From Mycobacterium intermedium (GTDB taxonomy: Bacteria > Actinomycetota > Actinomycetes > Mycobacteriales > Mycobacteriaceae), in assembly GCF_002086275.1 (NCBI RefSeq), contig NZ_MVHT01000075.1, positions 1 through 34,529 on the forward strand: 34,529 bases of DNA. Reading direction: 5' to 3'. A program made the translations under genes and the position numbers. Of the stretch, positions 15,083-23,415 are shown piece by piece. Position 1 is the first letter of the stretch. Every line of letters starts with the position of its first letter. The notes below the pieces were generated by a model. The model worked only from the letters and a program-made list of their open reading frames with translations. It was not told the origin of the DNA and ran no database searches.

Positions 15083-16330
15083 CTACTCCACGGCCCAGCC
15101 GTAGTCGGAGGGGACGGTGCACAGCAACTCGTGGATCGCCTCGAGCGGCTCCTTGGGTGACGGCGAGTGCCCGTGGTTTTCGATGACCAGATGCTCCCCG
15201 GACAGGCCGCAACCGTAGAAGTCGAGCGGGACGGTGATCGAGCAAAAGAACTGTCCCTCAAAGTTTTCCAACACGACCCCTTCGGGCGTGCGCACGGTGG
15301 GCAGCGCGCTGACGTCAGTGCAGAAGACCAGCGGCGGTAAGCCGGGCGGGGTTCCTTCGAACGCGGCGCCGAAGTTCAGCCCCGACTGCTGAACCAGGCC
15401 CTCGGCGATGTCGGACCGGAAGGTGGCGCCGATGTCGGCCGCCAGATCGACGATGTCGGTGTCCGGCCCGATCTCGGCGAGGTAGGTCGCCACGCCCACC
15501 AGGTTGGTGGCCTCCGTCGGGGCCACCGGAGGGTTGAGGAAGTACCGCAGATCCACCGGATAGACGTAGGGAATGGGCACGTGGGGCGTATTGCGCAGCT
15601 TCCACTCCGTCATCAGGATCGCCGCGGCCACCACGGTGTTGACACTGACCCGATTCTGCTGACAGAACTCGATGAGGTCGGCGGTCTCCTGTTCGGTAAA
15701 GCGGACCCGGGTGACGGGAACGGGTTGCGGAGCACCAGGAGTCGCGACCAGGGTCGGCTTGACCGACGGGGGCAGGTCGTAGGCGTACATCACCGGCAGG
15801 AAGCGTTCGACGCCGGTGAGCCCCAGTTTCTTCACCCCACGCTTTTCCAGCATCGCCTCCAGTGACAGGGGCGCCGGCTGCGGGTCGACCGGGCCGGGGT
15901 CGCCGGTCGCGACGATGTCGGTGTAGCGGGAGAACAGCTCGTCGAAAAGCCCCGCCCCGTGGTGGCCGTCGGCGATGCTGTGATGCAGATAGATCGTCAG
16001 CTCGGAGGCGCTCTCGCCGTGCTTCAACCGCAGGTGCAACAGGGATACGGTCTGGTCGAGCCGGATCTCGCCGCCGCTGGACGTTCCGTCGACAACCGTT
16101 ATCCCCGCATGCATCATGTCGTCGCCGACGAGATTCCAGCCCCCGTCGGGGTTCTGCTCGAGATGGCTGGACAGGATCGGATGCGCCTCCACGAGCGCGT
16201 CGAAGGCGTCGGACAGCGCGTCGATGTCGACGCGGCCCCGCAGCTGCACCGTGACGGCGGTGAACACCTCGTACTGCGCGAAGGCTTCTTCGCTCTTCGC
16301 CAGCTTTCGGATCACGGATCCGGGAAACAC
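15083..16330 (-). CDS. papA5: PapA5, phthiocerol dimycocerosyl transferase
   Basis: A 415-residue acyltransferase of the condensation/BAHD-like fold (M. tuberculosis PapA5 is 422). It takes mycocerosyl chains directly from the ACP of Mas and esterifies the two hydroxyls of phthiocerol, giving PDIM. The active-site motif HHSIADG lies at 116-122, with H117 as general base and D121 structural. The stretches HVPIPYVYPVDLR, PVAPTEATNL and EGTPPGLPPLVFCTD match the family, as does the terminal CTVPSDYGW. The start is GTG with a strong GGAGGAG at 16338-16344. It is the last gene of the pps-drr operon, 16 bp after drrC, and faces mas across the shared hairpin. Confidence 0.97.
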   Translation of the reverse strand: MFPGSVIRKLAKSEEAFAQYEVFTAVTVQLRGRVDIDALSDAFDALVEAHPILSSHLEQNPDGGWNLVGDDMMHAGITVVDGTSSGGEIRLDQTVSLLHLRLKHGESASELTIYLHHSIADGHHGAGLFDELFSRYTDIVATGDPGPVDPQPAPLSLEAMLEKRGVKKLGLTGVERFLPVMYAYDLPPSVKPTLVATPGAPQPVPVTRVRFTEQETADLIEFCQQNRVSVNTVVAAAILMTEWKLRNTPHVPIPYVYPVDLRYFLNPPVAPTEATNLVGVATYLAEIGPDTDIVDLAADIGATFRSDIAEGLVQQSGLNFGAAFEGTPPGLPPLVFCTDVSALPTVRTPEGVVLENFEGQFFCSITVPLDFYGCGLSGEHLVIENHGHSPSPKEPLEAIHELLCTVPSDYGWAVE

Positions 16331-16337
16331 TCCAGAA

Positions 16338-16344
16338 CTCCTCC
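16338..16344 (-). promoter_or_regulatory. Shine-Dalgarno of papA5
   Basis: GGAGGAG, 7 nt before the GTG start. It is the strongest ribosome site in the operon and supports the GTG start at 16330. Confidence 0.75.
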
Positions 16345-16346
16345 CG

Positions 16347-17147
16347 TCAGTGCGTGCTGGCGCGCTTGTAGCCGATCGCGATGGGTACCGCGCAGGCGGC
16401 CGCGATACCGACGCTCCACAGCACCGTCGCGATCATCGGCGCCAGCACCGGACCGCCCGCCGACAAGCCACGCATCGCCGTGATCGCGTAGCTCACCGGC
16501 TGGTGCGCGACGACCGGCTGAATCCAACGCGGGTATTGATCGAGCGGCAACAGCCCGGTCGAGAAGAAGATCAACAACAGCTGCCACAGCTCAACCGCTT
16601 CCACCACAAGCGTTTTCGACGCGAAAAGCGCGACCATCGTGGTGAGCGCGGCGAACGCCATGCCGAAAATCACCGGCACGCCCAACCACATCAAAGTGGC
16701 CAGCGCGCCGCCGCGGAAGCGGAATCCCAGCAGCACTCCAACCCCGAGCATCACCCCGGTGGTGACCAAAATCCGGACCGCCTCGGCCAGGATCCGCGAC
16801 AACGGTCCGGACGCCCGATGTACGGGCATCACCCACAATCGGGCCAGCAGCCCGCTCGATTGCTCGCGCATCAGATCGATTGCGACAAAGGCAGAACCGC
16901 TGACCGCACCGCCGAGCGCGAGCAGCGGCACGATGCTGTACAGCGCGCTGTCGTGGGTCATCGCGTAGATGAGCTTTCCGAGCACGATGTAAAGCACCAG
17001 CATGAACGCGACCGGCAAGATCAGCGCCTCCATGACGGTGACCACGTCGCGGCCCCAGCGGGTGAGTATCCGTCTGGTCTGCACCAGCGTCTGCGGAATG
17101 AGCCGCCGTAGCGAGCTTTCCGAGTACTGCACCGTGCCCGCGGTCAT
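16347..17147 (-). CDS. drrC: DrrC, ABC-2 type PDIM transport permease
   Basis: A 266-residue ABC-2 permease with six predicted helices. It forms the membrane part of the DrrABC exporter together with DrrB and is needed for PDIM translocation in M. tuberculosis. Conserved stretches are QTLVQTRRILTRW near the N-terminus, AIDLMREQSSGLLARLWVMP in the cytoplasmic coupling region, FFSTGLLP, and HQPVSYAITAMRG; the end IGYKRASTH matches M. tuberculosis DrrC. I chose the ATG at 17147 because it overlaps the drrB stop as ATGA, a normal coupling signal. A longer GTG-initiated frame from 17210 would add 21 residues lying inside drrB and has no family support. Confidence 0.95.
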   Translation of the reverse strand: MTAGTVQYSESSLRRLIPQTLVQTRRILTRWGRDVVTVMEALILPVAFMLVLYIVLGKLIYAMTHDSALYSIVPLLALGGAVSGSAFVAIDLMREQSSGLLARLWVMPVHRASGPLSRILAEAVRILVTTGVMLGVGVLLGFRFRGGALATLMWLGVPVIFGMAFAALTTMVALFASKTLVVEAVELWQLLLIFFSTGLLPLDQYPRWIQPVVAHQPVSYAITAMRGLSAGGPVLAPMIATVLWSVGIAAACAVPIAIGYKRASTH

Positions 17148-17968
17148 GGGCGTCGAGACAGGACGATGACGGACACGGGCACCAAGAGCAGCGCAAAGCC
17201 GATCAGCCACGCGACCGTCGGCGCCATCACCGACCAGGTCACCGGCAGCGGCGACTTGGTGGTGTCACCGGCTAGGGCGCGCAACGCCAACACCAGCTGC
17301 GAGATCGGTTGGTTTCGGACGAAGGGCTGCACCCACTGCGGAAACATCTTGAGCGGTTGGATACCGACGGACAGCAACCCGAAGATCAGGATCGGCATCG
17401 TCAGCAACGGCAGCATGGCGTCCGGGTTGCGGGTGGCGGTGCCGATCAGGTCGGCGCCGAAGGACAGCAAAACCCCGATCACGATCGCCAACACGCAAAA
17501 CCCGACGATGTAGATAGCGCCGCGGTGGAACCGGAATCCGATCACGTGTGCGGAGATCAGGGCGACCGTCAGGCCGACACAGCACCGGTACACGCTGGCC
17601 GACACCCGGGCCAACACCGGAGTCAGCGGGGCGATCGGCATGGACCTGAACCGGGTGTTCACGCCGTGCAGCGAATCGGTGGCGGCCCGAAACGCCGACG
17701 AGATGGCGGCAAAGGCGATGGCCTGCAAGGTGATCAGCGGGGTGATGTACTGCCCGAGATTGCTTGCGACGCCGCTGCTGGCGCCGCCGACGTAGTGGTT
17801 CCACGGTGTGGAGAACGGGATGTAGAAGCCGACGGCAAACGATACCGACGCCCCGATCGCGGTGATCAGCTCCCCGTTGCGCAGCGTCGGCGCGATGAAG
17901 CGGATGGTCAGCACCCACCACTGCTGCAACATCGACGGCTGCGGCCGATCCAAAGCTGTGACGCTCAC
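17144..17968 (-). CDS. drrB: DrrB, ABC-2 type PDIM transport permease
   Basis: A 274-residue ABC-2 permease, partner of DrrC. Six helices are predicted. Stretches shared with M. tuberculosis DrrB are VGGASSGVASNLGQYITPL, FRAATDSLHGVN, SMPIAPLTPVLARV (coupling helix region), GFRFHRGAIYIVGFC, TRNPDAMLPLL and VRNQPISQ. It is shorter at the N-terminus than M. tuberculosis DrrB (289), a variable part. The GTG start overlaps the drrA TGA as GTGA, and the stop overlaps the drrC ATG, so drrA-B-C are translationally coupled. Confidence 0.95.
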   Translation of the reverse strand: MSVTALDRPQPSMLQQWWVLTIRFIAPTLRNGELITAIGASVSFAVGFYIPFSTPWNHYVGGASSGVASNLGQYITPLITLQAIAFAAISSAFRAATDSLHGVNTRFRSMPIAPLTPVLARVSASVYRCCVGLTVALISAHVIGFRFHRGAIYIVGFCVLAIVIGVLLSFGADLIGTATRNPDAMLPLLTMPILIFGLLSVGIQPLKMFPQWVQPFVRNQPISQLVLALRALAGDTTKSPLPVTWSVMAPTVAWLIGFALLLVPVSVIVLSRRP

Positions 17969-18957
17969 CGCACCGCCTCGGGGGTGAGGTGACTCAAGGC
18001 GCGGTCCTCGCTGGGATCGGCCGTCATGGACAGGAAGACGTCGTCCAGCGACGGGCGCCGCAACGCGATGTCGGCCGGTTCGATGTTCGCTTCGTGCAGC
18101 AGTCGCACCGCCTCGATGAGCGTGCTCGTTCCGTCCGGCGCCGGCATGGTGATCCGGTCGGATCCGGAGGTCAACATCGTCCGCTGCTGTTCGGGCAGCA
18201 GCGGGCCCAGCGCCGCCACCATGGCGGGCAGGTCGTTGACGTCCCGCGGCACTATTTCGCAGAAGGTGCCGCCGGCGCGGTGCTTGAGTTCGTTGGCGGT
18301 GCCCTCCGCGATGATCGTGCCGCGATCGATCAGGATGATCCGGTCCGCCAGCGCGTCCGCCTCCTCGAGGTACTGCGTGGTCAACAGCGTCGCGATGCCC
18401 AACTTCTTGAAGTTGCCGACCAGATCCCAGATCGCTTGCCGGCTACGGGGATCCAGGCCCGTGGTGGGTTCGTCCAGGAACGCCACCTGCGGTTGAACCA
18501 CCAAACCGCACGCGATGTCGATGCGCCGACGCATGCCGCCCGAATAGGTGCTCACCCGCCGCTTCGCCGCGTCCACCAGGTCGAACTGTTTGAGCAGCTC
18601 CTGGGCGCGGGTGCGCGCGGCGGACTTACTCAGCCCGTGCAGGCGGCCGAACAAGACCAGGTTCTGTTCGCCGGAGAGCATGTCGTCGAGAGCGACCTGC
18701 TGTCCGGTGAGCATGATGGAGCGCCGCACCCCGGCCGGATCCGAGACGACATCGTGGCCGGCCACGGTTGCCGAGCCGCGCGTCGGCCGGGTCAGCGTGG
18801 ACAGGATGTCCACCATGGTGGTCTTGCCCGCCCCGTTGGGGCCGAGCAGACCGATCACCTCACCGCGGCCCACCTCGAAACTGACGTCATCCAACGCCAC
18901 CACGTCGCCGTACGTCTTGCCGACGCCGTGAACCGCCACCGCCGCTGTATCGGGCAT
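17965..18957 (-). CDS. drrA: DrrA, ATPase subunit of the PDIM ABC exporter
   Basis: A 330-residue ABC ATPase of the daunorubicin-resistance type (M. tuberculosis DrrA is 331). It powers DrrB/DrrC on the cytoplasmic face. Walker A is GPNGAGKTT (39-47), the Q-loop GQQ is at 85-87, the signature YSGGM at 138-142, Walker B VAFLDEP (158-164) and the D-loop follows at GLDP. The switch histidine is replaced by Q195 in TTQYLEEAD, as is usual for DrrA. A C-terminal regulatory extension contains FCEIVPRD and ALRRPSLDDVFL. The ATG at 18957 has GAGGAG 6 nt upstream; the TTG at 18975 is rejected. It follows ppsE by 10 bp. Confidence 0.96.
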   Translation of the reverse strand: MPDTAAVAVHGVGKTYGDVVALDDVSFEVGRGEVIGLLGPNGAGKTTMVDILSTLTRPTRGSATVAGHDVVSDPAGVRRSIMLTGQQVALDDMLSGEQNLVLFGRLHGLSKSAARTRAQELLKQFDLVDAAKRRVSTYSGGMRRRIDIACGLVVQPQVAFLDEPTTGLDPRSRQAIWDLVGNFKKLGIATLLTTQYLEEADALADRIILIDRGTIIAEGTANELKHRAGGTFCEIVPRDVNDLPAMVAALGPLLPEQQRTMLTSGSDRITMPAPDGTSTLIEAVRLLHEANIEPADIALRRPSLDDVFLSMTADPSEDRALSHLTPEAVR

Positions 18958-18963
18958 CCAACT

Positions 18964-18969
18964 CTCCTC
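18964..18969 (-). promoter_or_regulatory. Shine-Dalgarno deciding the drrA start
   Basis: GAGGAG, 6 nt before the ATG at 18957, overlapping the end of the ppsE stop codon. It fixes the drrA start at MPDTAAVAV rather than at the TTG six codons earlier. Confidence 0.8.
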
Positions 18970-21900
18970 AGTCAAAGCTCGACAGATCGACCAGCGCGCC
19001 GGCCTCGGTCGCGCCCGCCATGGCGCTCTCGTCCTGTTCCGCCACGATGCCCTCTTGGATCAGTTCGCTGAGTGCCACTGGGAACGTACGCTGCAGCGCT
19101 TCGGCCGTCGCCGCCGGAACCCGGCGGGCGTCGTACCACCAATCGACATGCAGCGCACCGGCGGACCGGTAGGCCCGAATCTCGATGGCGTGGCCCAGTC
19201 CGGGGACGGTCTCGCGCACCGGGACGGTCATGTCGGAGTGCAGTTGCACCGGCGCGACGACCGGAGGCAACTCCGGGATCACACCCACATACCGGAAGTG
19301 GATGTCGGGTGTGCGGTGGGCAGCGAGGACGCGGCCGGTCGCGGCATTCACGTACCGCAGCAGACCGTATCCAATTCCGTAGTGCGGAACGGATTTGACG
19401 ATGTCGTGGACAGCATCCAGATGGTCGAGCGCGGCCGTGCCCTGTCCGGTCGAGCACGGCAGTGAAATCGGGTAATACGTGGTGAACCAGCCGACGGTAC
19501 GGCGCAGGTCGACGTCCGGTCGCAACACCGAGCGGCCCTCGCCTTCCACATCCACCGCGACGACGCCGGTGCCGATCGTCTGGGCGATGGTCCGGCCCAG
19601 GCCGGCCAGCATGATCTCCTGGATCGACCGGCGGAACCTGCGCCTGGCGTCGTCGACCTCCGATGTCTGCTCGAAGCTCAGCGTGCTCGACAGCCGGACC
19701 AGATCGGCGGCCGCGGGCCGGGTCTCCGCTTGGTCGGACTTCGCGGGCCACAGCGTGACCTGGCGGGCATTCCGAATCCAGTAGCCGCGAGTGTCCACGG
19801 CGGCCGGATGGGTGGCGAGAGCCGCCGCGCGCAGCGACCATTCCCGCCAGTCGGTCACGCCAGGTTCCAGTGCGATCTCTTGACCGGCCAACCGTTGCCC
19901 GAACGCGATTACCAGGTCGCTGCCCAGAATCTGGTGTGAGGCGTTGTCGGCGACCATCTCGTGCACACCGAGCGCCAGGAAATGCGGTGCGCCGTCGGCG
20001 CGCGTGATGTACACGGCCACCAGTGGCGCGTACGGATCCTCCTGTTCAGCAAGGATTTTCAGCACCGCGGCCTGCTCGTCCTGGCTGCCGGACGGCACCT
20101 CCTCGGGCAGCGCACGGGTCACCAGCCCGGTGAATTCGCCCGGCGGGGCGATGCGCTGTTCCCACACCCCGTCCTGGTCGACCAGTTGCAGGCGCAAAGC
20201 CCCGTGGTGGTTGACCACCGCGCTCAGCACGGCCTGGATGTCGTCCGGCGACACGGTGGGGTCCAGGCGCAGGATCAGCGGGAAGCGCCAGCGGCCGGCG
20301 TCACGCACCCCGCGCTCGAGGAAGTAGGTGGTGTTCGGCATGAGCGCCGGATGCGCCTCCGGCTCCGGGGGTTTGGCCAGCCCGTTCGCCGCGAACGAGG
20401 CGTCCACCGCGGCCGTCAGCGAGGCCAAGGTCGGGTGCTCGTAGAGATCTTGCGGTGTGATGCTCAGGCCTTCGTTGGCCGCGGTCATCGCGATGCTGAT
20501 CGCCATCAGCGAATCACCGCCGAGGTCAAAGAAATTCGCGTTCGGGTCGATCGACCCGACGCCCAGGCACTGCTCCCACACCCGCTGCAGGGTGGCACCG
20601 GTCTCGGACTGCCCGTTACGCGCCAACTCGACGCTGGCGGCGTCTTCCGATGGGTGACCGGCCGCGGCGGCAGCCGGGCTGACGGCGGCTCCGTTGGTCG
20701 GGGCCTGCGCCCACACGGTCGGCTTCGGGTCCACCCAATGCTTCTGCCGGGCAAACGGGTACCCGGGCAGAGACACGATGTGCGGTTGCTCGCGGCGCAA
20801 CGGCGTCCAGTCGGCATCGACGCCGGCGGACCACAATTCGCCGAGAGCGCGCAGGAAGGTGTCGCGGTCGTCGGCGTTCTGGATCGGATGACGCATGAGC
20901 CGGACGGAGCGGTGCCCGCTGGACCACTTGGGGTGCCGCATCGCCGAACCGGTCAGGCTGCCACCGGGACCGACCTCCACCAGGATCCGGCCCGGATCGG
21001 TCAGGACCACGTCGAGTTCGTCGGCGAACCGGATCGTGGAACTGATCTGGCGCGCCCAACTTGCCGGATCGCTCACCTGCTCCGGGGTCATCCAGGTCCC
21101 GGTGAGGTTGCTCAGCAACGGTGTCTGCGCGGCGCCCAACCGCTGGCGGGACAAGAATTCCTGGAACTCGCCCAGCATGGGATCCATCGCGCTGGTATGG
21201 AACGCGTGGGTGGCCCGCACCCGGCGAACGGGTATGCCGCGCTCCGAAAGGTGTTGGGAGAAGGCGCGAATTTGGTCCTTCGGCCCGGCCACCACGCAGT
21301 TGCCGGGATCGTTGACCGCCGACAACTCGACCCCGGGCAGTAGGTGCTCCGCTATATCCTGCGGGGTCAGCGCCACCGCAACCATGGCGCCGGGCGCCGA
21401 TTCGTGCATCAGCTTTGCCCGCAGCGACACCGTCTTGATGGCCGTTTCGAGATCGAAGATCCCGGCCAGGGTCGCCGCGATGTATTCGCCGGTGCTGTAA
21501 CCGATGTAGGCCCCGGCGCGCACGCCGTAGGAGTCGACCAACTTCGCCAATGCGTATTCCACCGTGAACAGCGCGGGCTGGGAGCGGTCGATGCGCTCCA
21601 GATCCGTTGCGCTGCCGGAGAAGATCTCGGCATGTAGGTCGACGCCCATCTCCGCGCGGAAGCCGTCGGCGCAGGCGTCGAACTGCTCGGCGAAGACGGG
21701 TTCGGTGTCGTAGAGACCTTTGGCCATTCCGACGTGTTGCGCGCCCTGCCCGGGGAAGAGGAACACGACGCGGTCGGCGGCGGCGCCTTCGCTGTCGGCA
21801 GCGGCCTCACCCACGAAAACGTTGTCGTGTTCGTCGGCCCGCAACAGCTTCGCGGCGTGCTCCCGGTCGTGCACGACCGCGGCCAGGGTGACGTTGTGCT

Positions 21901-23410
21901 TGCGGCGCTTGGTGAGGGTGAACGCCGCGTCGGACAGGTCCGGGGCGTCCGGCTTCTCCAGTGCCGTCGCCAGCGCTTTGCGCGCCTCGGCGAGGGCGGT
22001 GGCGGTTTGCGCCGACAGCAGCAGCACCTGCGGGCCGGTCGACTCGGCCGGTGCCGGTTCCTCCGGTGCCGAGACCGCCGGTGCTTCTTCGACGACGAGA
22101 TGGGCGTTGGTGCCGCCGATCCCGAACGAGCTGACCCCGGCGCGACGCACCCCGTCGGATTCCCATGGGCCGTACTTGCTTTGCACGGTGAACGGTGTCC
22201 GGTCGAGATGCAGTTCCGGGTTGGGGCTGGTGAAGTGCAGCGTCGGCGGAATCGCCTTGTTCTTCAGGCACAGGATCGTCTTGATCAACGCCGCGATTCC
22301 GGCGGCGACCTCGAGGTGGCCGATGTTCGACTTGACCGACCCGATCGCGCACGGCCCCGGCCGAGGGGTGTCGGAGACTTCGAAAGCGGTTCGCAGTCCT
22401 TCGATTTCGATGGGGTCGCCCAGCGGGGTGCCGGTGCCGTGGGTCTCGACGTAGCTGATGGTCGACGCGTCGACGCCGGCCACCGCATGGGCCTCGGCGA
22501 TGCAGTCGGCCTGAGCCGAGGCGCTGGGCGCGGCGAAGCCCATCTTCGCCGACCCGTCGTTGTTGATCGCCGACCCGCGGATGACGGCGTGGATGCGGTC
22601 GCCCTCATCGAGGGCCGCCCGCAACGGTTTCAGCACGACCAGCCCCACACCGCTGCCGAAGACGGTGCCGTCGGCGCGCACGTCGAACGGCCGGCAGTGG
22701 CCGACCGCGGACAGCATCTGGCCGGGTGAGTGCCAGTAACCGACGTGGTGTGGCACGCACAGCGACACACCACCGGCCAACGCCATGTCGCATTCGCCGC
22801 TGAGCAGGCTCAGGCAGGCGAGGTGAACCGCGACCAGCGACGAGGAGCACGCGGTCTGGACCGCGATGCTGGGGCCACGCAGGTTGAACTGGTGGGAGAT
22901 CCGCGTCGCGAGGAAGTCCTTGTCGTTCTGCAAGAACATGCTGAGCTGGTCCCAGTTGAGACCCTCGGCCAGCACGGCGTTCGGGTCGTGATGCGACAGC
23001 AAGTTGTGCAGCAGGTAACCGCTGGGGGAGCTGGTCCCGTACACGCCGATCGAGCCCTGGTAGCGGGCCGGGTCGTAACCGGCGTCTTCCAATGCGTGCC
23101 AGGCGCATTGCAGAAACAGGCGGTGCTGTGGATCCAGCGACTTGGCGAGCTGCGGGGGGAAGCCGAAGAAGTCGGCGTCGAACTCGTCCACCCCGTCGAC
23201 GATCGGCGCGCGCCGCACATACGCGGGATTGGCCAGCGCCTTGTCGCTGATGCCGGCGTCCCGGAGCTGTTGCTCGGACAGCGTGACGATCGATTCCTTG
23301 CCGCGCCGCAGGTTGTCCCAAAACGCCGACACGTTGTTGGCGCCGGGAAACTTGCCGGCCATGCCGACGACGGCAATGGCGTTGTCGGCGTTGTCAACCA
23401 GCTCAGTCAC
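18968..23410 (-). CDS. ppsE: PpsE, last phthiocerol PKS module (KS-AT-ACP-C)
   Basis: A 1480-residue type I PKS (M. tuberculosis 1488). It adds the last extender unit to the phthiocerol chain before release. KS has C188, H324 and H365. AT has S639 in GYSTGE and HAFH (735-738), a malonyl-type specificity motif; M. tuberculosis PpsE also uses methylmalonyl to give phthiocerol A. ACP has S967 in LGGDSLM. There are no reductive domains, so a 3-keto group is left (phthiodiolone). From about 1025 to the end is a condensation-like domain whose HHxxxDG motif is degenerate, reading HEMVADN (1150-1156) with Glu in place of the catalytic His. GTG start; 5 bp after ppsD; GAGG lies upstream inside the ppsD end. 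Release is thought to need the type II thioesterase TesA, which is not in this window. Confidence 0.96.
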   Translation of the reverse strand: MTELVDNADNAIAVVGMAGKFPGANNVSAFWDNLRRGKESIVTLSEQQLRDAGISDKALANPAYVRRAPIVDGVDEFDADFFGFPPQLAKSLDPQHRLFLQCAWHALEDAGYDPARYQGSIGVYGTSSPSGYLLHNLLSHHDPNAVLAEGLNWDQLSMFLQNDKDFLATRISHQFNLRGPSIAVQTACSSSLVAVHLACLSLLSGECDMALAGGVSLCVPHHVGYWHSPGQMLSAVGHCRPFDVRADGTVFGSGVGLVVLKPLRAALDEGDRIHAVIRGSAINNDGSAKMGFAAPSASAQADCIAEAHAVAGVDASTISYVETHGTGTPLGDPIEIEGLRTAFEVSDTPRPGPCAIGSVKSNIGHLEVAAGIAALIKTILCLKNKAIPPTLHFTSPNPELHLDRTPFTVQSKYGPWESDGVRRAGVSSFGIGGTNAHLVVEEAPAVSAPEEPAPAESTGPQVLLLSAQTATALAEARKALATALEKPDAPDLSDAAFTLTKRRKHNVTLAAVVHDREHAAKLLRADEHDNVFVGEAAADSEGAAADRVVFLFPGQGAQHVGMAKGLYDTEPVFAEQFDACADGFRAEMGVDLHAEIFSGSATDLERIDRSQPALFTVEYALAKLVDSYGVRAGAYIGYSTGEYIAATLAGIFDLETAIKTVSLRAKLMHESAPGAMVAVALTPQDIAEHLLPGVELSAVNDPGNCVVAGPKDQIRAFSQHLSERGIPVRRVRATHAFHTSAMDPMLGEFQEFLSRQRLGAAQTPLLSNLTGTWMTPEQVSDPASWARQISSTIRFADELDVVLTDPGRILVEVGPGGSLTGSAMRHPKWSSGHRSVRLMRHPIQNADDRDTFLRALGELWSAGVDADWTPLRREQPHIVSLPGYPFARQKHWVDPKPTVWAQAPTNGAAVSPAAAAAGHPSEDAASVELARNGQSETGATLQRVWEQCLGVGSIDPNANFFDLGGDSLMAISIAMTAANEGLSITPQDLYEHPTLASLTAAVDASFAANGLAKPPEPEAHPALMPNTTYFLERGVRDAGRWRFPLILRLDPTVSPDDIQAVLSAVVNHHGALRLQLVDQDGVWEQRIAPPGEFTGLVTRALPEEVPSGSQDEQAAVLKILAEQEDPYAPLVAVYITRADGAPHFLALGVHEMVADNASHQILGSDLVIAFGQRLAGQEIALEPGVTDWREWSLRAAALATHPAAVDTRGYWIRNARQVTLWPAKSDQAETRPAAADLVRLSSTLSFEQTSEVDDARRRFRRSIQEIMLAGLGRTIAQTIGTGVVAVDVEGEGRSVLRPDVDLRRTVGWFTTYYPISLPCSTGQGTAALDHLDAVHDIVKSVPHYGIGYGLLRYVNAATGRVLAAHRTPDIHFRYVGVIPELPPVVAPVQLHSDMTVPVRETVPGLGHAIEIRAYRSAGALHVDWWYDARRVPAATAEALQRTFPVALSELIQEGIVAEQDESAMAGATEAGALVDLSSFD

Positions 23411-23415
23411 TCGAT

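Noticed and set aside
17148..17210. Longer drrC from a GTG inside drrB
   Set aside because: The extra 21 residues are Arg/Ala-rich and lie fully within drrB; the ATGA overlap is the usual coupling.
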